In this document: one piece after another, positions 47,301 to 57,000 of the stretch
How positions within the stretch are numbered: the first letter of the stretch is position 1
Layout of the letters: each line of letters begins with the position of its first letter
Assembly (NCBI GenBank): GCA_023374025.1
Contig: SIJG01000059.1
Span: 79,286-143,285, forward strand
Length of the DNA: 64,000 nucleotides
Origin: Heterodera schachtii
Taxonomy: Eukaryota; Nematoda; Chromadorea; Rhabditida; Heteroderidae
Direction of reading: 5' to 3'
The notes under the pieces: model-generated
Told to the model about the DNA's origin: nothing
Databases searched by the model: none
The model's input: only the letters and a program-made list of their open reading frames with translations
Translations under genes and position numbers: made by a program

Positions 47301-47524
47301 GACAGTATGCCAAATGTCTACCGTAGTATGAGTTCGGTCGGCAGAATACGGTTGATCAACGCGGCGGATGGCATATGCTGTGATGATGTATTGCGCCGGT
47401 GCCCGTTCGATTGGCTGTGATTGTTGTTGTGGTTGTGGTGGACACCGTTCTGCTGTTGCTGCTGGGCATTCCCATTTTGTGGCACTGATCCATGGGTTGG
47501 CAAAAGGGTGGTGATCAGATACAT
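41307..47524 (-). CDS. FBXL20: F-box and leucine-rich-repeat protein, FBXL2/FBXL20 type
   Basis: Substrate-recognition subunit of an SCF ubiquitin ligase. Eleven minus-strand exons join in frame: 47524-47322, 46838-46709, 46319-46156, 45693-45598, 45535-45409, 45280-45212, 44635-44505, 44032-43920, 43850-43752, 43216-43062 and 41414-41307, about 464 residues. The F-box runs from INRILPTELILR through VFSYLDITSLGRCAQVCRTW and DGSNWMEVDLFSFQREV. Cysteine-containing LRRs follow (LSLKGCENVQD, INLSWCEQITD, LEFISLSNCKEITD, IDLEECLLIT, SLSLSHCENLTD, LELDNCPNITD, VDLYDCQLVT). The tail is VEVHAYFAPATPPPP, then RRGICRCCVIL: the CVIL box predicts geranylgeranylation, as in human FBXL2. The start codon lies directly after a TTTTTTCCAAG acceptor, which suits spliced-leader trans-splicing. 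The last intron carries a transposon. Confidence 0.95.
41885..42055. repeat. GCGGGATCC inverted and direct repeats
   Basis: Several copies of GCGGGAT(CC) and complements, ending CCGCTCTCTA directly before the target site of the element at 42064. Probably a truncated hAT-like end (TAGAGAGCGG on the other strand). It lies in the last intron of the F-box gene. Confidence 0.55.
42064..42894. mobile_element. hAT-like element of 831 bp in the last F-box gene intron
   Basis: Ends are CAGGGCTCCCAACTC and GTTGGGAGTCCTG. The 8-bp duplication TTCATATC is exact (42056-42063, 42895-42902). It carries one complete and one truncated GATA-type hairpin (42533-42557, 42327-42345) and is rich in GATGATTTTTG. 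The sequence at about 42590-42790 may be a further insertion. Confidence 0.92.
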
Positions 47525-48652
47525 CTTGGAAAAAAATGATAAAAAATAAATAAATATATTTAAAAATCTAATAATTTAATATTAATTTTTTAATGTCAAA
47601 AAAAAAGCTAGATAAATAAATTATTAAATAATCGCTAAAAAAGAAATTAAAAGTAAAAAATGAAACAACTAATTTAAAAATCTAATAAAAAAACTTAAAA
47701 ATGAGTTGTTTTTAAAAAGAAATGTTTTAAATATAATTTTTCGAAGAAAGTCGATATAAAAAATTAAAAAATTTACAAAAATTCGAAATCAAAAAAGATT
47801 TGTTTCGAAGGTTTTGAAAAAAAGAGAGTAAAATTTAGTATTTAAAAATTAATACATTAAAAAATGTTTTATTATTAAACAATTATTAATTTTATAAAAA
47901 TATAAAAGAATTGAACAAAAATTAAATAAAAATTAGAAATAATCAAGTAATAAACATACTTTATTTTTGCTTATTTAAAACCAAAAATAAAAAAATATTT
48001 TTTAATTTAATAAATAAATTAATTTAAATTATATTTTTTGAAAAATTGAAAATAAAAGACTGTAAATTAATGAAATAATTAATGATAATATATTAAATAG
48101 ATAAACAAAAATTTGAAAACAACATCCGATCAAACGGAAGGGGGAGAATAAATATGCATTGAGAATTGGAACCAAAAACAAAATTTTGTTTCAAATGATA
48201 ATTGACACAAATGAAAACTGATAAGGTGGGGAACAATTGATAAAAGGGATTAAATTAAATATTATTAAATTAATATAATAATTTAAGAAATAAAAATTAA
48301 TGGAATTTATTTAAATTATAAAATTGTTTTTAAATATTAATTAAAAATTATTAAAAATGTAAAATAATATATTATAAAAATGTTATTAAATTAATTTTAA
48401 TATTTAAGAAATAAAAGAATTAATGAAAATTAAAAATAAATCTTTTTTAATTAAAAAAAGTTTTAAAATATTAATTTAAATGCAATATAATATAATTAAA
48501 AAGATTTTAAATTAAAAAAAAAATATGAAATATTTTAAACAATCTTTTTCATTAAATTATTTTTTATAAAATTAAAAATAAATTAATAAAATTAAAGAAT
48601 TTATTTAATAATAAATTTAAAAAAAGAAAAAATTTGCTTTTCCCAATTTTAC
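47525..48652. other. AT-rich region upstream of the F-box start exon
   Basis: Almost pure A and T. It is either the promoter region or the intron separating a possible upstream exon (48653-48979) from the F-box start exon. No coding segment is seen. Confidence 0.5.
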
Positions 48653-48979
48653 CCCTTGGCTACGGCGGCGCCAGCGCCAAAATTTTTGACGCTGGCATTT
48701 TGAGTCTTCGGCGGGCGCAATGGTGGCGGCGCCAAATCTTAGCGCACGATAGCGCCCAAGCGGCTGCTCCGAAATTGGCCGCTCGGGCGGATGGTCCGGG
48801 TTCGCGAAACGCAAATCCCACAGTATGCCATCATGGCGTACGGTATGATCAAAATGCGCGGTACGGTCCATTGCGTAAACGGCACGCAAACACACCATGG
48901 CACCATTGTCATCAGCAACATACGCAGCAATGTTTTGCACAGCAACAGATGGAATGGTTGAAGTGGAGGGCAAAGGCAT
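48653..48979 (-). CDS. Candidate upstream coding exon, GC-rich, unknown family
   Basis: The minus strand is open from an ATG at 48979 (MPLPSTSTIPSVAVQN), with an in-frame stop 12 nt before it, through VCLRAVYAMDRTAHFDH and DGILWDLRFANPDHPPER to an acceptable donor GTAAAA after RRRSQG. The GC content is far above the surroundings. The phase-0 end would join the F-box start exon at 47524 in frame, adding 109 residues, but known FBXL20-type proteins are already full-length without it. It could also be an exon of another gene or a 5' leader. The other two frames are also partly open, so the coding strand is not certain. Confidence 0.4.
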
Positions 48980-50980
48980 GGCGATAGGTAATTAATTCAT
49001 ATTAATTATGATGCTTAATTGACTAGTCGCATGCATAATTGGTGTCATTATAGGGGGGGGGGGGGGGGGAGCAGATCATTTCCCCACCCCGAAATTTTTT
49101 TTTTAAAAACTTTCAAATTTATAAATGTTAGAAAAATTTTTTCTATTTGATTTTTTTTTTCCCCGGAACAGTTAATTAGTTTTATTAGCTACTCTAGATG
49201 GATAGAAAACTTTTACTAAATTTGGTTGATTTAGATATGAATGTGTCATTAATTTGCATTAAATATTGAATTTAAATATGGAAAATAAATTCATCGAAGC
49301 AAATTTGTCTCAATTGTCAGAATTGCTGAATTAAATTTCAAGCAGATTTCACAAATCCAACATCTGCCATTTTCCATGGTCATTTCTCACATCGATTGCC
49401 TTAGGGAGGTTTACAAAATTTAAATTTTGGCAAAATGCCATTCCTACAACATTTCCAGGGTCATTTCTCATACCCGATTGCCCTTGGGACAAAATTTAAA
49501 ATTTATCTGGCGAAATGCCCTCGTCCCACACAAAAAAAAAATTAGAGAAAATTAGTCCCACTTTTTTAAGAAAGAATTTATCAGAAGTGCGGATTCAATT
49601 TAAGCAGAATTCACAAATTCAACATCTGCCATTTTCCAGGGTCATTCATTTCTTGCACCGATTGCCTTAGAGAGATTTTAAAATTTAAATTTTTGGCGAA
49701 ATGTTCTCAGTCCCCCCCCCACCGCCCAAAAAAAAAAGTGCGCAACAAATGCTCAACAATGGAAAAAGGACATCACACAGCAGATGAATGGGAATGAATA
49801 AATGAATGAATTTGTGTCGAGAGCATATGTTTGTGCCCCGCATTTTATGAGTCTGTGTTTGTGTGTTATGTTTACTTTTGTATTTGGCGCGTGAATAATT
49901 TTTTTTTTCGGGACGGGGACAAAAATTGCGGGGGAAAAATAAATTTTTGCGGGGGTGGAAAGCAATGTGAAAAGTCAAGAATTTATTTCTCTCTTTTTTT
50001 TTGCGAGAATAATGAATCAGACTGATGAATGGAATGCAAATATGAATGAACAAAAATACGTGGCATGGATTCTGTGCAAAAGTGTAAAATTATTGTCTCC
50101 ATGATACAGTATGACACAAAAGGATACGGTCATTATGATCGAATTTGAGAGCATTTTGAATGTTCCACCGGGAAATTTTTTTTTTGAAATTATGCAAAAT
50201 AATCATTATGCCAATCTAGAATAAAAAATTATTTTCTGAAAATACTAAACTCCATTTAAAAGAGCACAAAAGTTAAATTTTTAACCTTGGCATTACAATC
50301 ACATAAAATTCCTTGATAATTTTCATAATTTTCAACCCCTCCCCCCCCCCACAAAAAAAAATCTATGGAAAACCCATATTTCAGCGAAAGCCGGGCCGGT
50401 GGTCCAAGCACTAGCGATAAAATCGGAAAAATATTTTGACACAAATCCAAACAAATCCCACGGGTTGATCTGACTGATCCCATTGGTCATCCGTAAAGGA
50501 TCATCAGCAGCAGAAGCAAAATAAATCCTGATCAGCAATAAAAAAAAAATTGGGAGGGATTGATGGGAGAGGGGAGGGGAGAAAGAAGCATTTGCTAATG
50601 CTGTAAAAAGTCATTGAGCCGTAATCGAAGCGAATAAAAAAATGGGCATTTCTATAGCGATTTGGGGGCTTTGTATGAAAAACCATAGGGGTGACCCCTT
50701 TGGTTTTTTATAGAAAATTTTATGAAAATCCATAACAAACATGGACCCCTGGGCCTTTTCCGACGGTACCGGGACACATGAATATGAGATTTGATTATTC
50801 ATATTTCATAACAAGAATTCAAATAAAAATCCGAAAACCCAAATTTTGGGTATGGGGTTAGGAAATCTTTAGAATGGGTTCCAGGAATCGTGATTAGTGA
50901 TCCCAAAAAAAGCTCGAGCGTTCCATGTTATTCACACTTTTTTAAATGAATCTTTTTGTCTTGAAAATCAAAAAGTTCCA
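48980..50980. other. Gene-poor stretch with G/C runs
   Basis: A 17-G run lies near 49053-49069. About 250 bp at 49330-49460 and 49590-49710 are related by the phrase ACATCTGCCATTTTCCA. No exon is supported by splice sites plus homology. Confidence 0.45.
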
Positions 50981-50984
50981 TCCC

Positions 50985-51235
50985 AGAGATGGAATTCCGA
51001 GGCCTCAAAAATTTTCGGAAGTCGGAATTCCGATGCCTCAAAAATTTTCGGAACTCGGAATTCCGAGGCCTCAAAAATTTTCGGAAGTCGGAATTCCGAG
51101 GCCTCAAAAATTTTCGGAAGTCGGAATTCCGATGCCTCAAAAATTTTCAGAAGTCGGAATTCCAATGCCTCAAAAATTTTCAGAAGTCGGAATTCCAATG
51201 CCTCAAAAATTTTCAGAAGTCGGAATTCCGTGACA
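50985..51235. repeat. Minisatellite, 33-bp unit, about 7-8 copies
   Basis: The unit is GGAATTCCGAGGCCTC, then AAAAATTTTCGGAAGTC, with variants ATGCC and CAGAA. Because 33 is divisible by 3, all frames give 11-residue repeats; these are not evidence of a gene. It resembles the core of the array at 2690-3500. Confidence 0.95.
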
Positions 51236-53035
51236 TCCCTGGTCCATCCCCCCTTTGGTTTTTCTTACAAATCCCAAAAAATGAAATAAAATAAATAAAT
51301 ATAAAAAATTTAATTGAAGAAAAATGATTCATAAATGTAACTGATCCACCACAATTTGGGCCTTCCTATAAATAATGAATGGGTGGCAAATGAAATTTAT
51401 GAGGGATTTTTTTTTTATCAAAAACGACAGCAGCAGCAGATGGTCAACTGCTGCTGGCCACGCACAGTCACCTCACATCACCCATGGACCACCACCACTA
51501 AACCTCCACAATTTGGCGGTCATTGGGTAGCACGGCCGGGCGCCGGGGCCGGCGAAGAAAAATAATACAAATTGTTTTTTTTTTGGGAGGGGGCGGGTAA
51601 ATTTATGTTTTTTATTTTTGTACAAATTTTTATAAAAATTTGGATAAATTCATTTTGATTATTTATTTAAAATAAAAAATTGCGTTTAAGAAGTTTCATA
51701 AAATTTATCACAAGCTTTATGGCTTTATAAATGTTTTTTCTTTTTGGGACGAGGGAGGGGTTAATTTATTTTTTAGTTTTATATAATTTAAAAAAATAAA
51801 TTTATTCTAAGCCAAAGGGAAATAATTTTTAGGTTTTAGGGAAACTAAATACCGATTTCTTTAAAAAATATTTTTTTTGGGGGGGGGGGGGAGGAGCCGG
51901 TAAATTTATGTTTTTTAGTTTTGTATAATCTTTATAAAATTTTGAATAAGACAAGTGAATTGAAATGAAAATTTATTTATATTTTGAAAAAAAAAAAATT
52001 TGCGATTAAAATTCTAATAAAATTTAACAGAAGATTTATGGATTTTCAATTGATTTTCTGAGGGGGGGGGGGATACATTTATATTTTATTTATAGTAAAT
52101 TTTTCAAAAAATTTTATTTTAATTTTTTGGGTTGGGTTTTAATGAAAATAAATACTGATTTCTTTGAAAAAAAAAACTGTTGATAAATTTTGACTTTTAA
52201 ATAAGGTGTATTAGCAATATTTCTAAAATTTTAAAATTCAGTGATTTAAAAAAAATAATATTTATTTATTTTTTGGACCAAAGCTATAAAACAAAACAGA
52301 ATTTCAACGACGAAATTCTCATTTTTCGTGTGAGTTTAAACAAATTTAATGCCATAATTTAGCCAAAATTTTTTAGATAATTATGAGGGACATGCCCTAG
52401 AACCTAAACACAAATATAGGGCGAATTTTCAAGAAAAATTTAAATTAAAAGAATTTTTTCGCCAAAATTTTCCCTCTTTTACAACATTTTTTTCATGGGA
52501 AGGAATTGTCAGAAAATGTGTGCAGGCAGAAACAAGTCGTGGAGAAAATGCATTAGCGGGAGATCCTGGAAAGTGAAGCGAAGCAGACATTTTGCTTCAC
52601 AAAAGTCCGAAAGTATCCAATTATAGCGGCGCAGTGTTTTTATCAAAAAAAAAGAGGAAGAAAATTTGTGCGCGAAAAATTCCCGCCAAAATTAAGCCAG
52701 AAAATGAAGAAGAAAGCCATTAGGAACTAATTGGATAATTAAGGAATTATTATTATTAATATTTGAACCAGAGGATGATAGGTTGGAATCGGATTATTTA
52801 ATTTTGGTTTAGGGAATTTTTGCAGATAAAATTTTATAACGGGAAGGTATTTGCCAATTTTTCAAACAGATTTTGATAAAAAAAAAATGTAACGGTAAAA
52901 GCTTCAATTAAATGTAACGGTAAAAGCTTCAATTCGGGAAGTAAAAATATTTGGGCTAATTCCAAGTTAATTTAGATAGTGTATCATAATAATAATAATT
53001 ACAAAAAATTAGATCAATAATAAAAATTTTAATTA
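51236..53035. other. AT-rich stretch with G tracts, no supported gene
   Basis: A locally GC-richer piece (51415-51565) contains CAG repeats but has no convincing frame. G tracts lie near 51580, 51880 and 52063. A 24-base direct repeat around AATGTAACGGTAAAAGCTTC is at 52885-52935. Confidence 0.45.
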
Positions 53036-53242
53036 ATGGATCTTCAAAGGGAAGCACTTGAATTGATATCAATCTTGGGACGAATTCAGTCAACTTCAAT
53101 TAATTACCCAATTTTGGGTGATAATACAAATATTTTTTGTTATTATTTAAAGAGAATTTTCCAAGAGATAGATTTTGAGGATTTGTTTGACATAATAATG
53201 ATCGAATTTGTGGAGGCTCGAAAATTTTACAAAATTTGGTAA
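53036..53242 (+). CDS. Possible small single-exon protein of 68 residues
   Basis: The frame starts MDLQREALELISILGRIQS and ends EFVEARKFYKIW before a TAA. The composition is mixed and protein-like (acidic, with several aromatic residues), unlike the Phe/Lys-rich shadow frames nearby. No signal peptide, no known motif and no paralog in this window. It may be one exon of a larger gene or chance. Confidence 0.28.
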   Translation: MDLQREALELISILGRIQSTSINYPILGDNTNIFCYYLKRIFQEIDFEDLFDIIMIEFVEARKFYKIW

Positions 53243-53329
53243 CCCAAATTTAAAAATTGAATTCCCATTGTGGAATTTTGGTGGAAAAATTAAGCATGCA
53301 TTTTAATTGACAATCATTCAAAAGGGATT

Positions 53330-54060
53330 CGGGGAATCTCCGCAACATTTTTGAAATTTAAAAATTAGGCTAACTAATTTTCAATTTTCTTTTCAATGCT
53401 TTAGACTCCTTACATTAGCACATTTTCTGATCACTGATCAGAGACATTCACAGAGAATGGTGAAGAGAAGAGCTAAGGGGGAACTTCCGCAATTTTTGAA
53501 ATTTTATCAAATTTGGGACTAATTAATTTTCAATTTTTTTTCAATGCTTTAGACTCCTTACATTAGCACATTTTCTGATCACTGATCAGAGACATTCACA
53601 GAGAATGGTGAAGAGAAGAGCTAAGGGGGAACTTCCGCAACATTTTTGAAATTTTATCAAATTTGGGACTAATTAATTTTCAATTTTCTTTTCAATGCTT
53701 TAGACTCTTAACATTAGCACATTTTCTGATCATTGATCAGAGACATTCACAGAGAATGGTGAAGAGAAGAGCTAAGGGGGAACTTCCGCAATATTTTTGA
53801 AATTTAAAAATTAGGCTAATTAATTTTCAATTTTCTTTTCAATGCTTTAGACTCCTTACATTAGCACATTTTCTGATCACTGATCAGAGAGACATTCTCA
53901 GAGAATGGTGAAAAGCTTTGGGGGAACTTCCGCAACATTTTTGAAATTGTAAAATTAGCTGCTAATTAATTTACATTTTTCTTTTCAATGCTTTAGACTC
54001 CTTACATTCGCACATTTTCTGATCACTGATCAGAGACATTCACAGAGAATGGTGAAGAGC
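53330..54060. repeat. Tandem repeat, about 150-bp unit, five copies
   Basis: Each unit has GGGGAACTTCCGCAACA, AATGCTTTAGACTCCTTAC, the palindromic TCTGATCACTGATCAGA, and ACATTCACAGAGAATGGTG. Units begin near 53330, 53481, 53633, 53783 and 53926 and differ by a few bases. Confidence 0.93.
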
Positions 54061-54406
54061 TTTCCTTTCTTTCTGACTGCTGTTGGAAAGCTATACCTAT
54101 GCATTATTTGCGATCGGTTGGGGCTGTGTCATTTTCATTGTCCGATCGCTCGGCTCGCTGGTCTTTGGTCCGCTGCCCTCCAAAATTATTGTCGCGCGGG
54201 CGGAGGCGGGGGGGGGGGGGGGAGACAAATAAAAATTTGGAAGACAAAGTCGGGAAAATGGGAAATGGATGAATGAGGAAGAAAATGGATGAGAGAGAAT
54301 GGAAGAACTAATGGGAGGGTCAAATAAGGAAGAAAAATTGGGTGGACTAATGGATGAATAATTGGGAAAAAAAAGTTGAAAATGATAATACTAATTAATC
54401 AGGGGG

Positions 54407-54680
54407 CCAGGGCGTAACAAGGCCCTTGGCTTCGGCGAGGGGGGGGGGGGGGGGCTGAAATCAAAACTCGATTTTTAGGGGGTGTTTTTTATCCTTTTTT
54501 TTAGAGATCCCGAATTTAGGAGGTGTTTTTTACATGAATTTGTAGACGTACTTCTTTTTTGCATTTTGGGGTCCGTTTTTTTTCAAAAATATGGTTAAAT
54601 GTGGGTCCGGCGATGCCGATTGGCGACGCCGGAAAACTTTTAGAAATTTCGGATATGATTTGTTAAGAGAAAAAATTTTC
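54407..54680. mobile_element. Truncated hAT-like element of the CAGGGCGTA type
   Basis: It begins CAGGGCGTAACAAGGCCC, then a G tract and GGCTGAAATC, as in the complement of 13288-13669, and carries a GATA-like hairpin at 54607-54632 with loop GATT. The right end is not identifiable. Confidence 0.6.
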
Positions 54681-54844
54681 AAAAATTTACCTAATTTTTC
54701 TTAGTAGAGAATCAGAAATTAAGTTATGGCCAAGTCCTGAAAAAAGCTTTTCAGTTTTTTTTTATTCATTGCCGCATGCCAAAAAAATTTTTTATGATTG
54801 AATGGTTCGTCTTGATTTTAGCATAGGAATGCATATGTATTATA

Positions 54845-55066
54845 TCGGACCGGCTCAGTTCGGCCCCGGCACGGTTCGGCCCCAGCGGTTTTTTAGAACT
54901 TTTTTGGCCATAAATTTGTTCAAAATTGACGAATTTTTTTGAAATTTTGCAGGCTAATAGAGCATGTTAAGAGCTTTCGAATGATACCAAGAATGTTGAA
55001 TTTGGTTAACAAAAAATCTGCTGGGGCCGAACAGTGCCGGGGCCGAACTGAGGTAGACCGATTATA
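54845..55066. repeat. MITE with GGCCCCGGCAC ends
   Basis: The inverted ends contain CTCAGTTCGGCCCCGGCAC and GTGCCGGGGCCGAACTGAG. The core holds AAATTGACGAATTTTTTTGA and GAGCTTTCGAATGATACC. A target duplication is not clear. Confidence 0.8.
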
Positions 55067-55980
55067 TTGTACAGCTTTTGATAGGTAAGACATTGGACTA
55101 AAGAATGATCATTTATTTTTTTAAAAAGAAACGCGAATTGAATTTTTTGTGGTTTTTCCGATCATAATTTTTTTTTTAATTTAAGACTTTTGGCGCCCAA
55201 ATACATAACAGCGATAAAAGGAAAACATTTATTGGAGGGAGGGATTTCGGCGCAGGCGCCAGCCAACTTGGCGCAATTCCCTAATGGAAGTGATAAGAAA
55301 AACAAACAAAAAAAAAATAAATAAAGGCGAAGCTGAAGGACACACACAGATAAACAGGAAAATGGTGGTGGTACCCTTAATTAGTGACTAAATAGCAAAA
55401 AAAAAATGATGGAAAATTAGAGGAGGGAATGTTCGGAGGAGGAGGAGGAGGATTTTTTCTGCTAAATCACGAGAAAATGGACACAGAAAAAGTGATGTTG
55501 ATGTCACATTTTTCTCATCCAATTTTCCCTACATCCATCAGCGAATGAACAGATGGATGATGGATGATGACAATCAAATAACACAGATTTTTTTGTCCAG
55601 CATTTAAAGATCAATTAAAACATAATTTTGCAAAATGCTAAAAGCCCTGGGGGAGAAAATCTGATTAAGCCATCCGGAAATCCTGACAAAAAAAAAATTA
55701 AGCCAGGTTATGTTGGGGAAAAACTCACTCGGAAACCCTGGTGAAAACAAAAATGAAGTCGGAAAAAAACACATGGAAACCCTGGCAATTCTCTGGGAGG
55801 CGGGGGAGGGAGGAAATCTGATTAAGCCATCGGGAAATGCACTAAATTGCTCCATCGAAATCCTGGCACTTAATTTTTGAGCCCGGCCCTAAGTATGATT
55901 GGACAGGTGTGGCCACAAAAATTTGAATTTGCTGGACCGTCAAAAGAATAAATTTCCCCGGCCAAAAAAGTCATAATGGA
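55067..55980. other. Intergenic, no supported gene
   Basis: Contains GGA repeats near 55436-55452 and repeated phrases such as GAAACCCTGG and TCTGATTAAGCCATC (two copies, about 55660 and 55815). No exon is supported. Confidence 0.45.
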
Positions 55981-56262
55981 GTCACGCCCAACTCATCCAT
56001 ACCCAACTCATCCATAGCACGATGCAAGTCGTCGCCGTGGCATTTTTTGATTGTATGGTCTTAGTCGTGGCATTTTTTATACGGTCTTGGTCGTGGCATT
56101 TTTTGATTGTACGGTCTTAGTCGTGGCATTTTTTATACGGTCTTGGTCGTGGCATTTTTTGATTGTGCGGTATGTTTCGTTGCATTTTTTGTGCATGGAT
56201 GAGTTGGGTATGGATGAGTTGGGTATGGATGAGTTGGCATGGATGAGTTGGGTATGGAGATG
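55981..56262. repeat. Short tandem repeats with an inverted partner
   Basis: Units of GTCGTGGCATTTTTTGATTG and TACGGTCTT alternate at about 56030-56180. ATGGATGAGTTGGGT is repeated four times at 56196-56262 and its complement CCCAACTCATCCAT appears twice at 55987-56015, so the block can fold back. Confidence 0.85.
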
Positions 56263-57000
56263 AGTCGGGTTTACCCCGTCATAATGGGCGGACTCGATCA
56301 GTTGGGCCCCGGCACGTTTGTGCCCGGGACTATGACTTTTTTCATTCTCAATCAAATCCAACATTGTTGATATCATTCGATAGCCCTAAGTGTCCTCTAT
56401 TAGATTGCAAAATTTCGAAAAATTTCGTCAATTTTGAACAAACTTATGATTTTAGGGGATGAATTGATTTTTTGAAAACTTCTAAAAAACATTAAAATTT
56501 TCAACTAAAAAAATTCTCGCCTATTGGCACTGCCGACACCTTCTCTCCAAAAAAATCAAAAAAATTTTTGGCTGCCGAAATCAAAAAAAAAAAAAAAACC
56601 ATCATCCGTCGTCCCTGATCACCACAACATCTCGGAATCACTAGAGGAATATGGTTGAACAGTTCACACCATCATTTTGACACACATTAATGATCAGTTG
56701 TGATCAGAAAAGAATTTTTGATAAAAAAAAACGGGGAAAAAAGTGTCCCCGAATTGGGCGCGCCGTCCCCGTCCAAATTGTGCCCTTTCCCCTCAAGTGG
56801 AACTGCTAAAATAAATTGGCGCGGTGCGCCGCCCGCGCCGCGCGCCATTCAATCGAACGACGAAAATAAATCCGTCACAGAATTTGTGCGCCAAGGTTAG
56901 TTATGGGGGGAACAGTAGTCATTCAGCGATCGTGACCATTAAATTTGGTTAATTTTTGAATGGAAAATTTGGGTTAAGAGCGGCGGCACGCTGCCCCGAA
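56263..57000. other. Transposon fragments and a GC-rich patch
   Basis: About 56290-56540 is a truncated foldback element with the shared core motif (56362-56425) and half of a GATA-type hairpin (56518-56535). At 56740-56900 a GC-rich patch (GCGCCGCCCGCGCCGCGCGC) has no convincing frame and might be a promoter or first exon of something outside my reach. Confidence 0.45.

Noticed and set aside
48634..48987. Plus-strand frame opposite the upstream candidate exon
   Set aside because: No splice sites or homology; the minus-strand reading has a start codon and a donor.
50897..51294. Five overlapping frames with 11-residue repeats
   Set aside because: The 33-bp minisatellite is open in all frames by its length; no sign of a real gene.
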